Shown here: positions 1 through 6,796 of the stretch, in pieces
Layout: each line of letters begins with the position of its first letter
Position numbering within the stretch: the first letter of the stretch is position 1
Source: JBAZGG01 sp041653015
Lineage (GTDB): Bacteria > Bacillota_I > Bacilli_A > RFN20 > CAG-826
Assembly: GCA_041653015.1 (NCBI GenBank)
Contig: JBAZGG010000012.1
Coordinates: 1-29,872 of the forward strand
Reading direction: 5' to 3'
Length of the DNA stretch: 29,872 bases
Made by a program: the position numbers and the translations under genes
The notes under the pieces: model-generated
Seen by the model: the letters and a program-made list of their open reading frames with translations, nothing else
Databases searched by the model: none
Told to the model about the DNA's origin: nothing

Positions 1-557
1 CTTCTCATATTGATTCTCTATATCGCGCGCAAAAGGGGAGATGACGAGAACCTTCTTTCCTTTTAAAGCCTCGCTCCACATCCCTAAGAGAGGTTCACAA
101 GACCAATTCTGAATGACAGTGGATTGAGAAGCGTATCGCTTATAAAAATAGTCTTCCATATGAACGCCTGAAATAGCGAGATAATCAACGTGTTTAAGAA
201 GTCCTAATGACTCCTGTGAATACTTCGTCAATGTCGCGTCGTCGATCGGAAAGACACCCGCATTATTTTTAATCGAATATTTAACTTTCTCTTTATATGT
301 CTTTTTTCTTCCTAGTTCTATCTTTCGATAATTATTCCAGCACGATAGTTCAACCGCTCCAAAACGAATCGCACAGAAAGGCTTATCGCCCTTCAAGGCA
401 TCTATCAGCTTTTCATTAGAATACTCTAATGTAATGCCCTTTTGGCCCATAAATCGATCCACTCTTTTGATGCGATGAAAAAACTTATACGCTAAAACGT
501 GTCTAGCATTTTTAATGAAGAAGCGATTATATTCACAATTATCTCGACATTTACCCA
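1..557 (-). CDS. GT-D-fold-like glycosyltransferase, partial (C-terminus beyond window edge)
   Basis: An open frame of 185 codons starts at an ATG at 557 and runs off the left edge without a stop. An in-frame TAG lies a few codons upstream of the ATG, so the N-terminus is complete. Around residue 65 the protein carries FCAIRFGAVEL. It resembles the RFGDGE segment of GT-D-fold (DUF1792-type) glycosyltransferases, except that the acidic DGE portion reads AVE. Later segments, such as the hydrophobic strand KKVLVISPFA near the edge, fit a Rossmann-like sugar-nucleotide enzyme. No strong ribosome binding site precedes the ATG. It lies 75 bases beyond the end of the TOPRIM gene and reads the same way, so it may share that transcript or have its own promoter. 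A role in cell-surface polysaccharide decoration is inferred from the motif and the neighbouring glycan locus. The exact family is uncertain because the C-terminal half is missing. Confidence 0.6.
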
Positions 558-632
558 TAAAGAAAATCCGTAAGTTTATTATAAACTAAATAGAATACTT
601 AATAAATAAAACAAGCAGAATGTGCAAAAGCA

Positions 633-1139
633 TTAGCTTTTCTTAATTCTTCGAGGATCGCTCCTGAATTTTTGTAACTCTTTCTGATCTGTGATTTTGT
701 TCCAAAGCTCGTTGAAATTCAACTCAATTTCTTCCATTTTGGCACACAGATCTTTACATGCCAGAAATTTCTTTTTAAACTCTTCGGTCGACTCTGTGGA
801 AAATATTTCATTAAGATTATTAATTTTGCTGCAGCGAATTAATTCATCTTCAAAATTTTTCACGGATTGGATGTGAATGATTTCGCGCACTCTAGCATAT
901 TTTCTAATCGATTTGAGATTTTGCTGAAGAAGATCAGAGTTGTACTTGTCGACATCATAGATGAGAATGAGCGTGGTATCGTTTTTTAGAGTCCTCAACA
1001 TCGCAGAGCTCAAACTTTCATTGACGACATTGTGAACATCTACCTTTCCAGGTTTGAAATATTGCTTCTCACCGTGTGAAAAAACCTTTACGAAGAATTT
1101 CTCGCATTCACCTTCAACAAAATATCGATAGATCTTCAT
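633..1139 (-). CDS. small TOPRIM-like (OLD/RloB/DUF4435-type) putative nuclease
   Basis: 168 aa. The N-terminus IYRYFVEGECEKFF has the strand-glycine-acid pattern of the first TOPRIM motif, with Glu9 as the candidate metal ligand. LILIYDVDK further on supplies the second acidic pair (Asp62, Asp64). The later segment VKNFEDELIRC recalls similar segments in stand-alone TOPRIM proteins encoded beside ATPases. The rest is charged and helical, with no signal peptide or membrane segment, so the protein is cytoplasmic. The ATG overlaps the stop of the upstream ATPase as TGATG, which implies translational coupling; a TTG one codon earlier is less likely. Pairing an ABC-type ATPase with a separate TOPRIM protein is the layout of PARIS (AriA/AriB) and RloA/RloB-type defence systems, and a fused form occurs in OLD and GajA nucleases. 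A nuclease effector in phage or plasmid defence is inferred. Membership of a named family cannot be settled by eye. Confidence 0.6.
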   Translation of the reverse strand: MKIYRYFVEGECEKFFVKVFSHGEKQYFKPGKVDVHNVVNESLSSAMLRTLKNDTTLILIYDVDKYNSDLLQQNLKSIRKYARVREIIHIQSVKNFEDELIRCSKINNLNEIFSTESTEEFKKKFLACKDLCAKMEEIELNFNELWNKITDQKELQKFRSDPRRIKKS

Positions 1140-2287
1140 CAATGCTGCTTTCCCAAAGAATAGATTCTGCTCAGATCTGGATATGTTAAAAAGTAGTCAT
1201 TATCATACATGTTTCTGACCGAAACATTGTTGCGCTTTTCATCATCGGAACCATTTTTGTATTCGATTGAATGATTACCATTTTTAAACTCTCTTCTCAA
1301 AAACCAATAGGAATGGAGTGGATATGGCATACTGAGCAGTTCATTATTGTGAGTAGTAAAGAATAGCTGTTCACAATCATCGAGCATGGAGACCATCAAC
1401 GCCAACACCGCACACTCTATCTCTGAATTGATATATGTGAATTGCTCATCGATATAATAGAAGCCGTTCAAACAATGTTTCATAGAAAAGATGGTGTGAG
1501 CGATATTAAAACCACATTTTGTGCCACTAGATAAATAAGGAATGGAAGAAAGAAGCCTTCCATCTTCAACAACGACTCGACAATCATTCTCTAGTTGAAC
1601 AACATATCCATTTTTGGCTTCTTGAGATAAAAAAACTCTCTGAATAGATGGATCTAGAGTTCTTAAGACTGATTCTAAGCAAATAACAAATTTATCTCTT
1701 GCCTTTAAAGGCAAGTCCACATCGACTTTGTCAAATCCGGTTTCTGTGATCGGCAAATTTATTCTCCATCCAGCCATCGAAAAATCTTTTAAAACGATAG
1801 AAAAATCATCAAACTGAACATTGTTGGAAAATGATTTGATCGCTGATTCGTATGAATCATCTTTTTTTAATGCGACTTCTTGATGCGCCAATAACACGGA
1901 TCCATCAAATGAACCTGCATCTTTGTTTGTTTTGCCAATTTTCCCAGAAATTCGATGAAGGACATTTTTGCCAACATTTGTCTTGTTCTCAACAAAATCA
2001 ATCGAAAAGGAAGCATTATTTTTGCCATATGCTATATCTCGACATAGACGAGATGGATTTTTAAAAGTGAAAAGAGACAAAATATCCCAAATGGCCATTC
2101 CGATTGATGTCTTTCCAGTGGCGTTTGAACCGATGAATATATTCAGCTTTTTATATCGAAAATTCGGATGACCTTTTAAATATTCATTTTCAATTGATGT
2201 TTTGACCAATTTTTTAGGATACGAAAAATTAATTTTAAAATCATCAAAAACGAGAATGTTGTGAAGCTCTAAATTCATGATAATCAT
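1139..2287 (-). CDS. ABC/SMC-type AAA ATPase, OLD/PARIS-like, partner of the TOPRIM protein
   Basis: 382 aa from the ATG at 2287, which follows AAGGGG at good spacing. A longer frame back to 2359 can be excluded because the promoter (2328-2355) lies inside it. Motifs are in the order of ABC-type ATPases of the SMC/RecF/OLD kind. Walker A is GSNATGKT (53-60), a signature-like stretch LSSGTKCGF sits at 252-260, Walker B is FYYIDE (276-281), and an H-loop-like TTHNNE follows at 311-316. The N-terminal strand MNLELHNILVF is typical of proteins that begin with the first strand of the ATPase head. The middle is too short for a long coiled-coil hinge, as in AriA and similar defence ATPases. Its stop overlaps the TOPRIM gene by one base. 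The pair is probably an anti-phage or anti-plasmid sensor-effector module. Alternatives are an AbiEii-associated or generic 'AAA family ATPase'. Confidence 0.78.
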   Translation of the reverse strand: MIIMNLELHNILVFDDFKINFSYPKKLVKTSIENEYLKGHPNFRYKKLNIFIGSNATGKTSIGMAIWDILSLFTFKNPSRLCRDIAYGKNNASFSIDFVENKTNVGKNVLHRISGKIGKTNKDAGSFDGSVLLAHQEVALKKDDSYESAIKSFSNNVQFDDFSIVLKDFSMAGWRINLPITETGFDKVDVDLPLKARDKFVICLESVLRTLDPSIQRVFLSQEAKNGYVVQLENDCRVVVEDGRLLSSIPYLSSGTKCGFNIAHTIFSMKHCLNGFYYIDEQFTYINSEIECAVLALMVSMLDDCEQLFFTTHNNELLSMPYPLHSYWFLRREFKNGNHSIEYKNGSDDEKRNNVSVRNMYDNDYFLTYPDLSRIYSLGKQH

Positions 2288-2304
2288 TTTGCATTTACCC
2301 CTTA

Positions 2305-2321
2305 GTTCAAGTTTTTTGAAC
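2305..2321 (-). promoter_or_regulatory. perfect inverted repeat, candidate operator of the ATPase/TOPRIM operon
   Basis: GTTCAA and TTGAAC arms (6 bp, perfect) are separated by 5 bases. The repeat starts at the expected transcription start, just downstream of the -10 box, and ends before the ribosome binding site. That position suits a repressor operator; a short RNA hairpin in the leader is the alternative. No regulator gene is adjacent. Confidence 0.45.
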
Positions 2322-2327
2322 AAATTA

Positions 2328-2355
2328 AGTATAGCACAGTGACGCTTCAAATCAA
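2328..2355 (-). promoter_or_regulatory. sigma-A-type promoter of the ATPase/TOPRIM operon
   Basis: A -35 box TTGATT (2355-2350) and a -10 box TATACT (2333-2328) are separated by 16 bases, with a TG one base before the -10 (extended -10). The predicted start is near 2321, about 35 bases upstream of the ATG at 2287. It rules out the longer start for the ATPase. Confidence 0.65.
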
Positions 2356-2420
2356 ACAATTCAATTATTAACCTTAAAATATTTTACTAGATGCACAAAA
2401 AAATTATTCTCATTTCGATG

Positions 2421-2454
2421 AATAAAACAAAACGACCATCAACTGATGGTCGTT
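2421..2454 (-). terminator. intrinsic terminator of the surface-protein gene
   Basis: A perfect 10-bp stem (AACGACCATC paired with GATGGTCGTT, 4-base loop, 2431-2454) begins 17 bases after the stop codon. On the minus strand it is followed by the T-rich stretch TTGTTTTATT. It separates the surface-protein transcript from the ATPase/TOPRIM promoter. Confidence 0.85.
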
Positions 2455-2471
2455 GTTAATATTGATAGTCT

Positions 2472-4586
2472 TTATTTATTCTTTCTTTTTAAGACCACAA
2501 ATGAGAGTGCGGATAAGGAGATGATCGATATGACGATGATCGCGATGACTGAGCCCGATGTTGAGATATAGTTGAAATTAACAAGCGGAGCAGAACTTAT
2601 CGCCGCGCGTCCCATAAAGTTTTCAAGGCTTTGTCTAGAAACGGCTAAGTCATATCTCTGAGCGCATTTCTGCACAGAAGTATTTGCGGCGTAGTTAGAA
2701 GCGACATATGTCGCATTGACGAGAACAGCTTTCGCATTGCTAGAGAGGGCTTGGAAAGCAGTCTTTTGAGCTGCCCAGGCACCTGAAGCACTCGTTGAGC
2801 AAGTCTCAGTTGCGCTTATGAATGATGTAGCAAAAGCCGCAGCATCTTGTTCAGCCTGTGGATCACTTATAATTCCGTATAGAGCAACTGGATTTTGACC
2901 AGTTGAATAACAAGAGAATAAAGGATTACTAATGCTATCAAGGTTGAATCTCATTATATTTCTTACGCCCGATCCTTGTGTCCCTTGTGCTACAAGAGAA
3001 AACACACCATCAGTTAATGTGATTAACCATTTTCCATCATCTGTAAGTGTTGTTTGACTGCGTAGGTAGTTATTAGTGGTTCCTCCAGGGGCATAAATAT
3101 ATCCGGAAGCATCATGGAATGTGTAAACAGTTGCTTCACCTTTTGTTGTTATTCCAAGTGTAAACTCAGCATACCCAGTTTCTGGAGTGAGAAGGCCGCT
3201 CGTTAATGTTGATTCAACAGCAGCACGATTATTAGTATTCTGCGTGGCGCTCATAGCATACGATGTAGAAGTCGAAACTTTTGTACCACCGATGACGACT
3301 TTTAAACCTTCAGTCAATTGGCTGATATCTGTAATTAATGTATAAGAAGTAACGGCAACAACTGTAACTAATATTGAATTAGAAATACCAGAGTTGACAG
3401 TCGAAGTAGCAGTAATCGTCACGCTACCTTCTTTAACTGAGGTAACTAAACCACTAGATGATACAGAAGCGGTTAAATCATCTGTAGATGACCACGAAAC
3501 AGATGGATCAGCATTTGAAGGTGTTACAGCAATATATAGTTGTTGAGTTCCACCGACAACTAACTCAGCTGACTCTGGACTAATAGCGATCGATTCAAGC
3601 GTTGCATAACCAACGGTTAATGCAACATCAGCAGTAGCGAATGTCGCACCACCATCTGTAGTAGGATCATTCGCATAGAATCTCAAGCAATTATCAGCAG
3701 ACTCTATAGTAGTTGAATCAAATATAACACTAGAGCGGCTTGTGAATGTTTCTCCGGATTTCGAACCGACTTCAGCGTGATAGTTCGCATATTCTGTATT
3801 AGGCGTTCCATTAAGATTCGCTGTTACAGCATAAGCGGCTGAAGAAATAGTGTCGCCTATCGTATATGATTTGGAAGTAGGTGAAACAGAAAGGGAAGTA
3901 ACAATATCACCAGCAGCTGCTTGCTGCTTATAGAACTTAACATTACTAATAATAAGACCTGAGTTTGTTGTACTTGTAGAAGCTCTTTCCAACACGATTC
4001 GATAATAACTCGCAGCTGCCCAAGTTGAACTGGAATCAAACGTTAATGTCGTTGAGGCCGCCATTACGTTTTCATATGTAGTACTACTGGAAAAGTCAGC
4101 ATTAGATGAGACTTGTAAAAACATCTTTTTCCCAACTACAAATGAAGCTGTTCCAAAAGTGCCAATAGAAGTAACTTCAACTTTTGAAATTGCTTGCTCC
4201 ATAGTTGCTGTGGTGTTTAAATAGCTCACATAATATGTACCAGTAATACCAGTTGGGGCATTGGCAAGAGCACTTGCTAAAGTGCCTCCATTTTTGCCAC
4301 CGAAACGAGTGCCAGCAACTGCATAATTATTTGGGTTGCCACCATAACAAGACCAGCCTTTAGTTATTGTGCCATCAGATAATGAATACGTGGAGGTAGC
4401 GGTATAAGAACTACCGATACTACCACTGCTTATATAACTGGCAGCAGAATAATTTGCAGTATAGTGAACCTGATCTTCAGCTTTCGCTTGTAGAGCATCC
4501 GCACTAACAGCAACGCTGACACCAACACCAAGGGCCATAACTGCTCCGAGGGTAATGCCTGTTACTTTCTTCCATAAATTTTTCAT
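2472..4586 (-). CDS. large secreted, membrane-anchored surface protein with Ig-like domains
   Basis: 704 aa. A signal peptide (about residues 1-36, charged MKNLWKK start, hydrophobic core, cleavage near AKA-ED) is followed by a Ser/Thr/Gly-rich beta-sandwich-like region (about 40-225). Next come a bacterial Ig-like region (about 230-330) and a clear BIG2 domain (about 333-410; VGGTQQLYIAVTPSNA, then VSSSGLVTSVKEGSVTITA). A second beta-rich module (about 413-570) and a helical segment with two cysteines (about 575-670) follow. A C-terminal membrane helix (about 677-697) ends in KRKNK. No LPXTG sorting motif is present, so anchoring is by the helix. The start is fixed by AAGGAGG eight bases upstream. 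The gene stands alone with its own promoter and terminator. Adhesion or carbohydrate binding is inferred from the domain types. The C-terminal pattern resembles surface proteins I associate with uncultured RF39-like Bacilli. Confidence 0.85.
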   Translation of the reverse strand: MKNLWKKVTGITLGAVMALGVGVSVAVSADALQAKAEDQVHYTANYSAASYISSGSIGSSYTATSTYSLSDGTITKGWSCYGGNPNNYAVAGTRFGGKNGGTLASALANAPTGITGTYYVSYLNTTATMEQAISKVEVTSIGTFGTASFVVGKKMFLQVSSNADFSSSTTYENVMAASTTLTFDSSSTWAAASYYRIVLERASTSTTNSGLIISNVKFYKQQAAAGDIVTSLSVSPTSKSYTIGDTISSAAYAVTANLNGTPNTEYANYHAEVGSKSGETFTSRSSVIFDSTTIESADNCLRFYANDPTTDGGATFATADVALTVGYATLESIAISPESAELVVGGTQQLYIAVTPSNADPSVSWSSTDDLTASVSSSGLVTSVKEGSVTITATSTVNSGISNSILVTVVAVTSYTLITDISQLTEGLKVVIGGTKVSTSTSYAMSATQNTNNRAAVESTLTSGLLTPETGYAEFTLGITTKGEATVYTFHDASGYIYAPGGTTNNYLRSQTTLTDDGKWLITLTDGVFSLVAQGTQGSGVRNIMRFNLDSISNPLFSCYSTGQNPVALYGIISDPQAEQDAAAFATSFISATETCSTSASGAWAAQKTAFQALSSNAKAVLVNATYVASNYAANTSVQKCAQRYDLAVSRQSLENFMGRAAISSAPLVNFNYISTSGSVIAIIVISIISLSALSFVVLKRKNK

Positions 4587-4649
4587 ATAAAGACCTCCTT
4601 ATAATAGGTTCTCGCTTCCGAATATGGGTTCGTGAAGCTTTCAAGCGTT

Positions 4650-4691
4650 ACGCACACGTATGTGTCTTAATTAAAAGACATAAGCGCACGT
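4650..4691 (-). other. stem-loop in the 5' leader of the surface-protein gene
   Basis: An inner perfect stem (TGTCTT with AAGACA around a 6-base AATTAA loop, 4663-4680) is extended past an internal loop. Outer pairing of ACGTGCGC with GTGTGCGT-like bases (4684-4691 with 4650-4657) includes three G-U wobbles. It lies just downstream of the predicted transcription start of an approximately 120-base leader and may stabilise or regulate the mRNA. Confidence 0.4.
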
Positions 4692-4711
4692 CGCACTCGA
4701 TATCGTTGTTA

Positions 4712-4740
4712 ATAATAACACGCTAATGGTAAGATGTAAA
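4712..4740 (-). promoter_or_regulatory. promoter of the surface-protein gene
   Basis: A -35 box TTTACA (4740-4735) and a -10 box TATTAT (4717-4712) are separated by exactly 17 bases. The predicted start near 4705 gives a leader of about 120 bases before the ATG at 4586. The match to the vegetative consensus is good and fits the gene being an independent unit. Confidence 0.65.
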
Positions 4741-4834
4741 AGAAAAGTTTTTTTACATTGACATCAATTTGTAAGATTGCTGATATAAAGTTCAGGTTTA
4801 ATCGATAAATACGTTTAAATAAGATGTGACAAAT

Positions 4835-6793
4835 TTATTTATATGTCAAGATAATTTTCTTAAGTTCTTTTTTAATTTCGTCATCATCTTCCATGTCAAA
4901 GACAACATCTAACTGATGCAGATATTGTTCAACATCAAAAATTTCTGATTTCTTTTCGATATATATTTTTGAGTTAGAAGTCTTAATCTGTTCTTCAGGA
5001 TTGACCAGAATCTCTTCGTAGAGTTTCTCTCCTGGACGGAGCCCAGAAAACTCAATTTTGATATCTTTGTCAGGAACAAAACCCGCTTGTCGAATCATGT
5101 TTTTGGCGAGATCGAGTATTTTGATTGGAACGCCCATATCAAGAATAAATATTTCTCCACCAACAGCGTAGAGCGAGCATTGCATAATCAAGCTAACCGC
5201 TTCCGGAATCGTCATGAAGAATCTCGTGATTTTAGGATCGGTAACCGTCACCGGTCCACCATTCTCAATCTGCTTGGTGAAAAGAGGGATTACTGAACCA
5301 TTGGATCCGAGAACATTGCCAAATCTTACGGCGGCATATTTCGTATTGTTGCTCTTCATAGAAAAGAACTGAATGACCATCTCTGCAAAACGCTTTGTCG
5401 CCCCCATCACATTCGTTGGTCGAACCGCTTTATCAGTCGACACTAAAACCATTTTCGAAACATTGTATTTATCAGATAGCATCGCAACATTATATGTTCC
5501 GATACAATTCGTTCGAATGGCCTCTTCTGGAGAATCCTCCATGAGAGGAACGTGCTTATACGCGGCAGCGTGATAGACGAAGTTTGGCAGATATTTTTTG
5601 AATACCTTTTCCAGTCTTTTTGGATTGTAAACGGATCCGATTAGAACGTGAATCTTGACCGAGGATAAACTCTTGTCTTCTTTAGTTATTCTCTTCAATT
5701 CCTGTTGCAGATCGTAGACACCGTGTTCATAGATATCGAACAGAACGAGTTCCGAAGGACAACACTTGATGATCTGACGAACTAATTCAGAGCCGATTGA
5801 ACCGCCAGCTCCTGTCACCAACACGCATCTGTTCTTGAGCATGGTAGTCGTCTCACTATTATCTAATAAAACAATGCTGCGGCCCAGCAATTCTTCAATA
5901 TCGACATTCATGACTCGAATATCATTGGCGTTGTTCATTTCGCTGAGAATCGGGAGTCGTTTAACTTGAACGTTGCAATTGAATAAAAGACTTAAAATTT
6001 CTCTCAAGCGCGTTTTGCTTATATCGCTTATCGCAATGATGACGCGATCGACTTTATATTTGCTGATGACCTGGGCGACATTATTGATTGGTCCAGTCAC
6101 AGGAATTCCCGAATATGTCGTTCCAAATTTGATGGGATCATCGTCGACAAACACAACAATTTCTGTATCAGATTTTGAGTTCGTACGCGATTCATCAATT
6201 ACGATGCGCGCGGACGCGCCTGCACCTATAACAAGAGTTCTAGCCAGTTTTTTATCTCGTCTTCCATAGCGGTTGCTAATCGATTCAAAAATTCTTTTCC
6301 CATATCTGCTTCCAATGAGTATAAATGTTTGACAAACAATGCATAGGATCCATGTAAATGGATTGAGAAGAGGCAGAACATAAGCGTGCTTTATCCCCAA
6401 GTCGTCAACTGTATATCCCAATAGTGGAATATTATTTCCGGTCAAATAGTGAAGAAGGACGAAAACAGCAAAACAGCCGAGTGAGACTAAAAAGGACACG
6501 ATCGCCACTTGAACAGCATCCATAATCCCAAAGTTGGCAGTCAAAATTCGATAGATGTGCAATATGGCAAACAGAATTACGGTGATCGATGAGAGAACGA
6601 GACCGCTGATGATCAAAAGCAATATTTCGGTTCCGCTCCATGTCTGAGTGAAGTTGATCGAGCCACAAACCCACAGAGTATAGCAAGAAAGAATGATGGC
6701 GAAATCAATCACTGCGTGAATCACTTCGCGCCTTATTCTTCCCGAGTTAATTTTTACTTTATTTTCCATATGTGTCTTGCAACATTTTATCAT
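4835..6793 (-). CDS. membrane-bound NDP-sugar 4,6-dehydratase (PglF/CapD/FlaA1-like)
   Basis: 652 aa. Four to five membrane helices lie within about residues 25-165. They are followed by a first Rossmann domain (VIGAGASARIVI, from 188) and a second, catalytic short-chain dehydrogenase domain (VTGAGGSIGSE, from 326). STDKAV (452-457) and MGATK (463-467) follow, where Met replaces the usual Tyr of YxxxK. That substitution is characteristic of the PglF/FlaA1/CapD family, which converts UDP-GlcNAc to a UDP-4-keto-6-deoxy sugar. The architecture and length match PglF, EpsC and CapD homologues, and the enzyme acts at the inner membrane face. The start lies 3 bases after the stop of the sugar transferase fusion, so the two are coupled. 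It is the last gene of the operon driven from the promoter at 11287-11315. No matching aminotransferase (PglE-like) is present in the window, so the final sugar is unknown. Confidence 0.9.
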   Translation of the reverse strand: MIKCCKTHMENKVKINSGRIRREVIHAVIDFAIILSCYTLWVCGSINFTQTWSGTEILLLIISGLVLSSITVILFAILHIYRILTANFGIMDAVQVAIVSFLVSLGCFAVFVLLHYLTGNNIPLLGYTVDDLGIKHAYVLPLLNPFTWILCIVCQTFILIGSRYGKRIFESISNRYGRRDKKLARTLVIGAGASARIVIDESRTNSKSDTEIVVFVDDDPIKFGTTYSGIPVTGPINNVAQVISKYKVDRVIIAISDISKTRLREILSLLFNCNVQVKRLPILSEMNNANDIRVMNVDIEELLGRSIVLLDNSETTTMLKNRCVLVTGAGGSIGSELVRQIIKCCPSELVLFDIYEHGVYDLQQELKRITKEDKSLSSVKIHVLIGSVYNPKRLEKVFKKYLPNFVYHAAAYKHVPLMEDSPEEAIRTNCIGTYNVAMLSDKYNVSKMVLVSTDKAVRPTNVMGATKRFAEMVIQFFSMKSNNTKYAAVRFGNVLGSNGSVIPLFTKQIENGGPVTVTDPKITRFFMTIPEAVSLIMQCSLYAVGGEIFILDMGVPIKILDLAKNMIRQAGFVPDKDIKIEFSGLRPGEKLYEEILVNPEEQIKTSNSKIYIEKKSEIFDVEQYLHQLDVVFDMEDDDEIKKELKKIILTYK

Positions 6794-6796
6794 TTA

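Noticed and set aside
626..641. AAAAGC/GCTTTT hairpin at the end of the TOPRIM gene as a terminator
   Set aside because: AT-rich 6-bp stem overlapping the stop codon and not directly followed by a T run; too weak to call.
4758..4789. TTGACA on the plus strand followed by TGATATAAAG, as a rightward promoter
   Set aside because: The 17-base-spaced hexamer matches the -10 consensus poorly, the better TATAAA is 20 bases away, and no plus-strand gene follows.
5087..6269. Plus-strand open frames of 66-98 codons inside the dehydratase gene
   Set aside because: They are antisense to a well-conserved gene and have no recognisable domains or ribosome binding sites; they are frame shadows.
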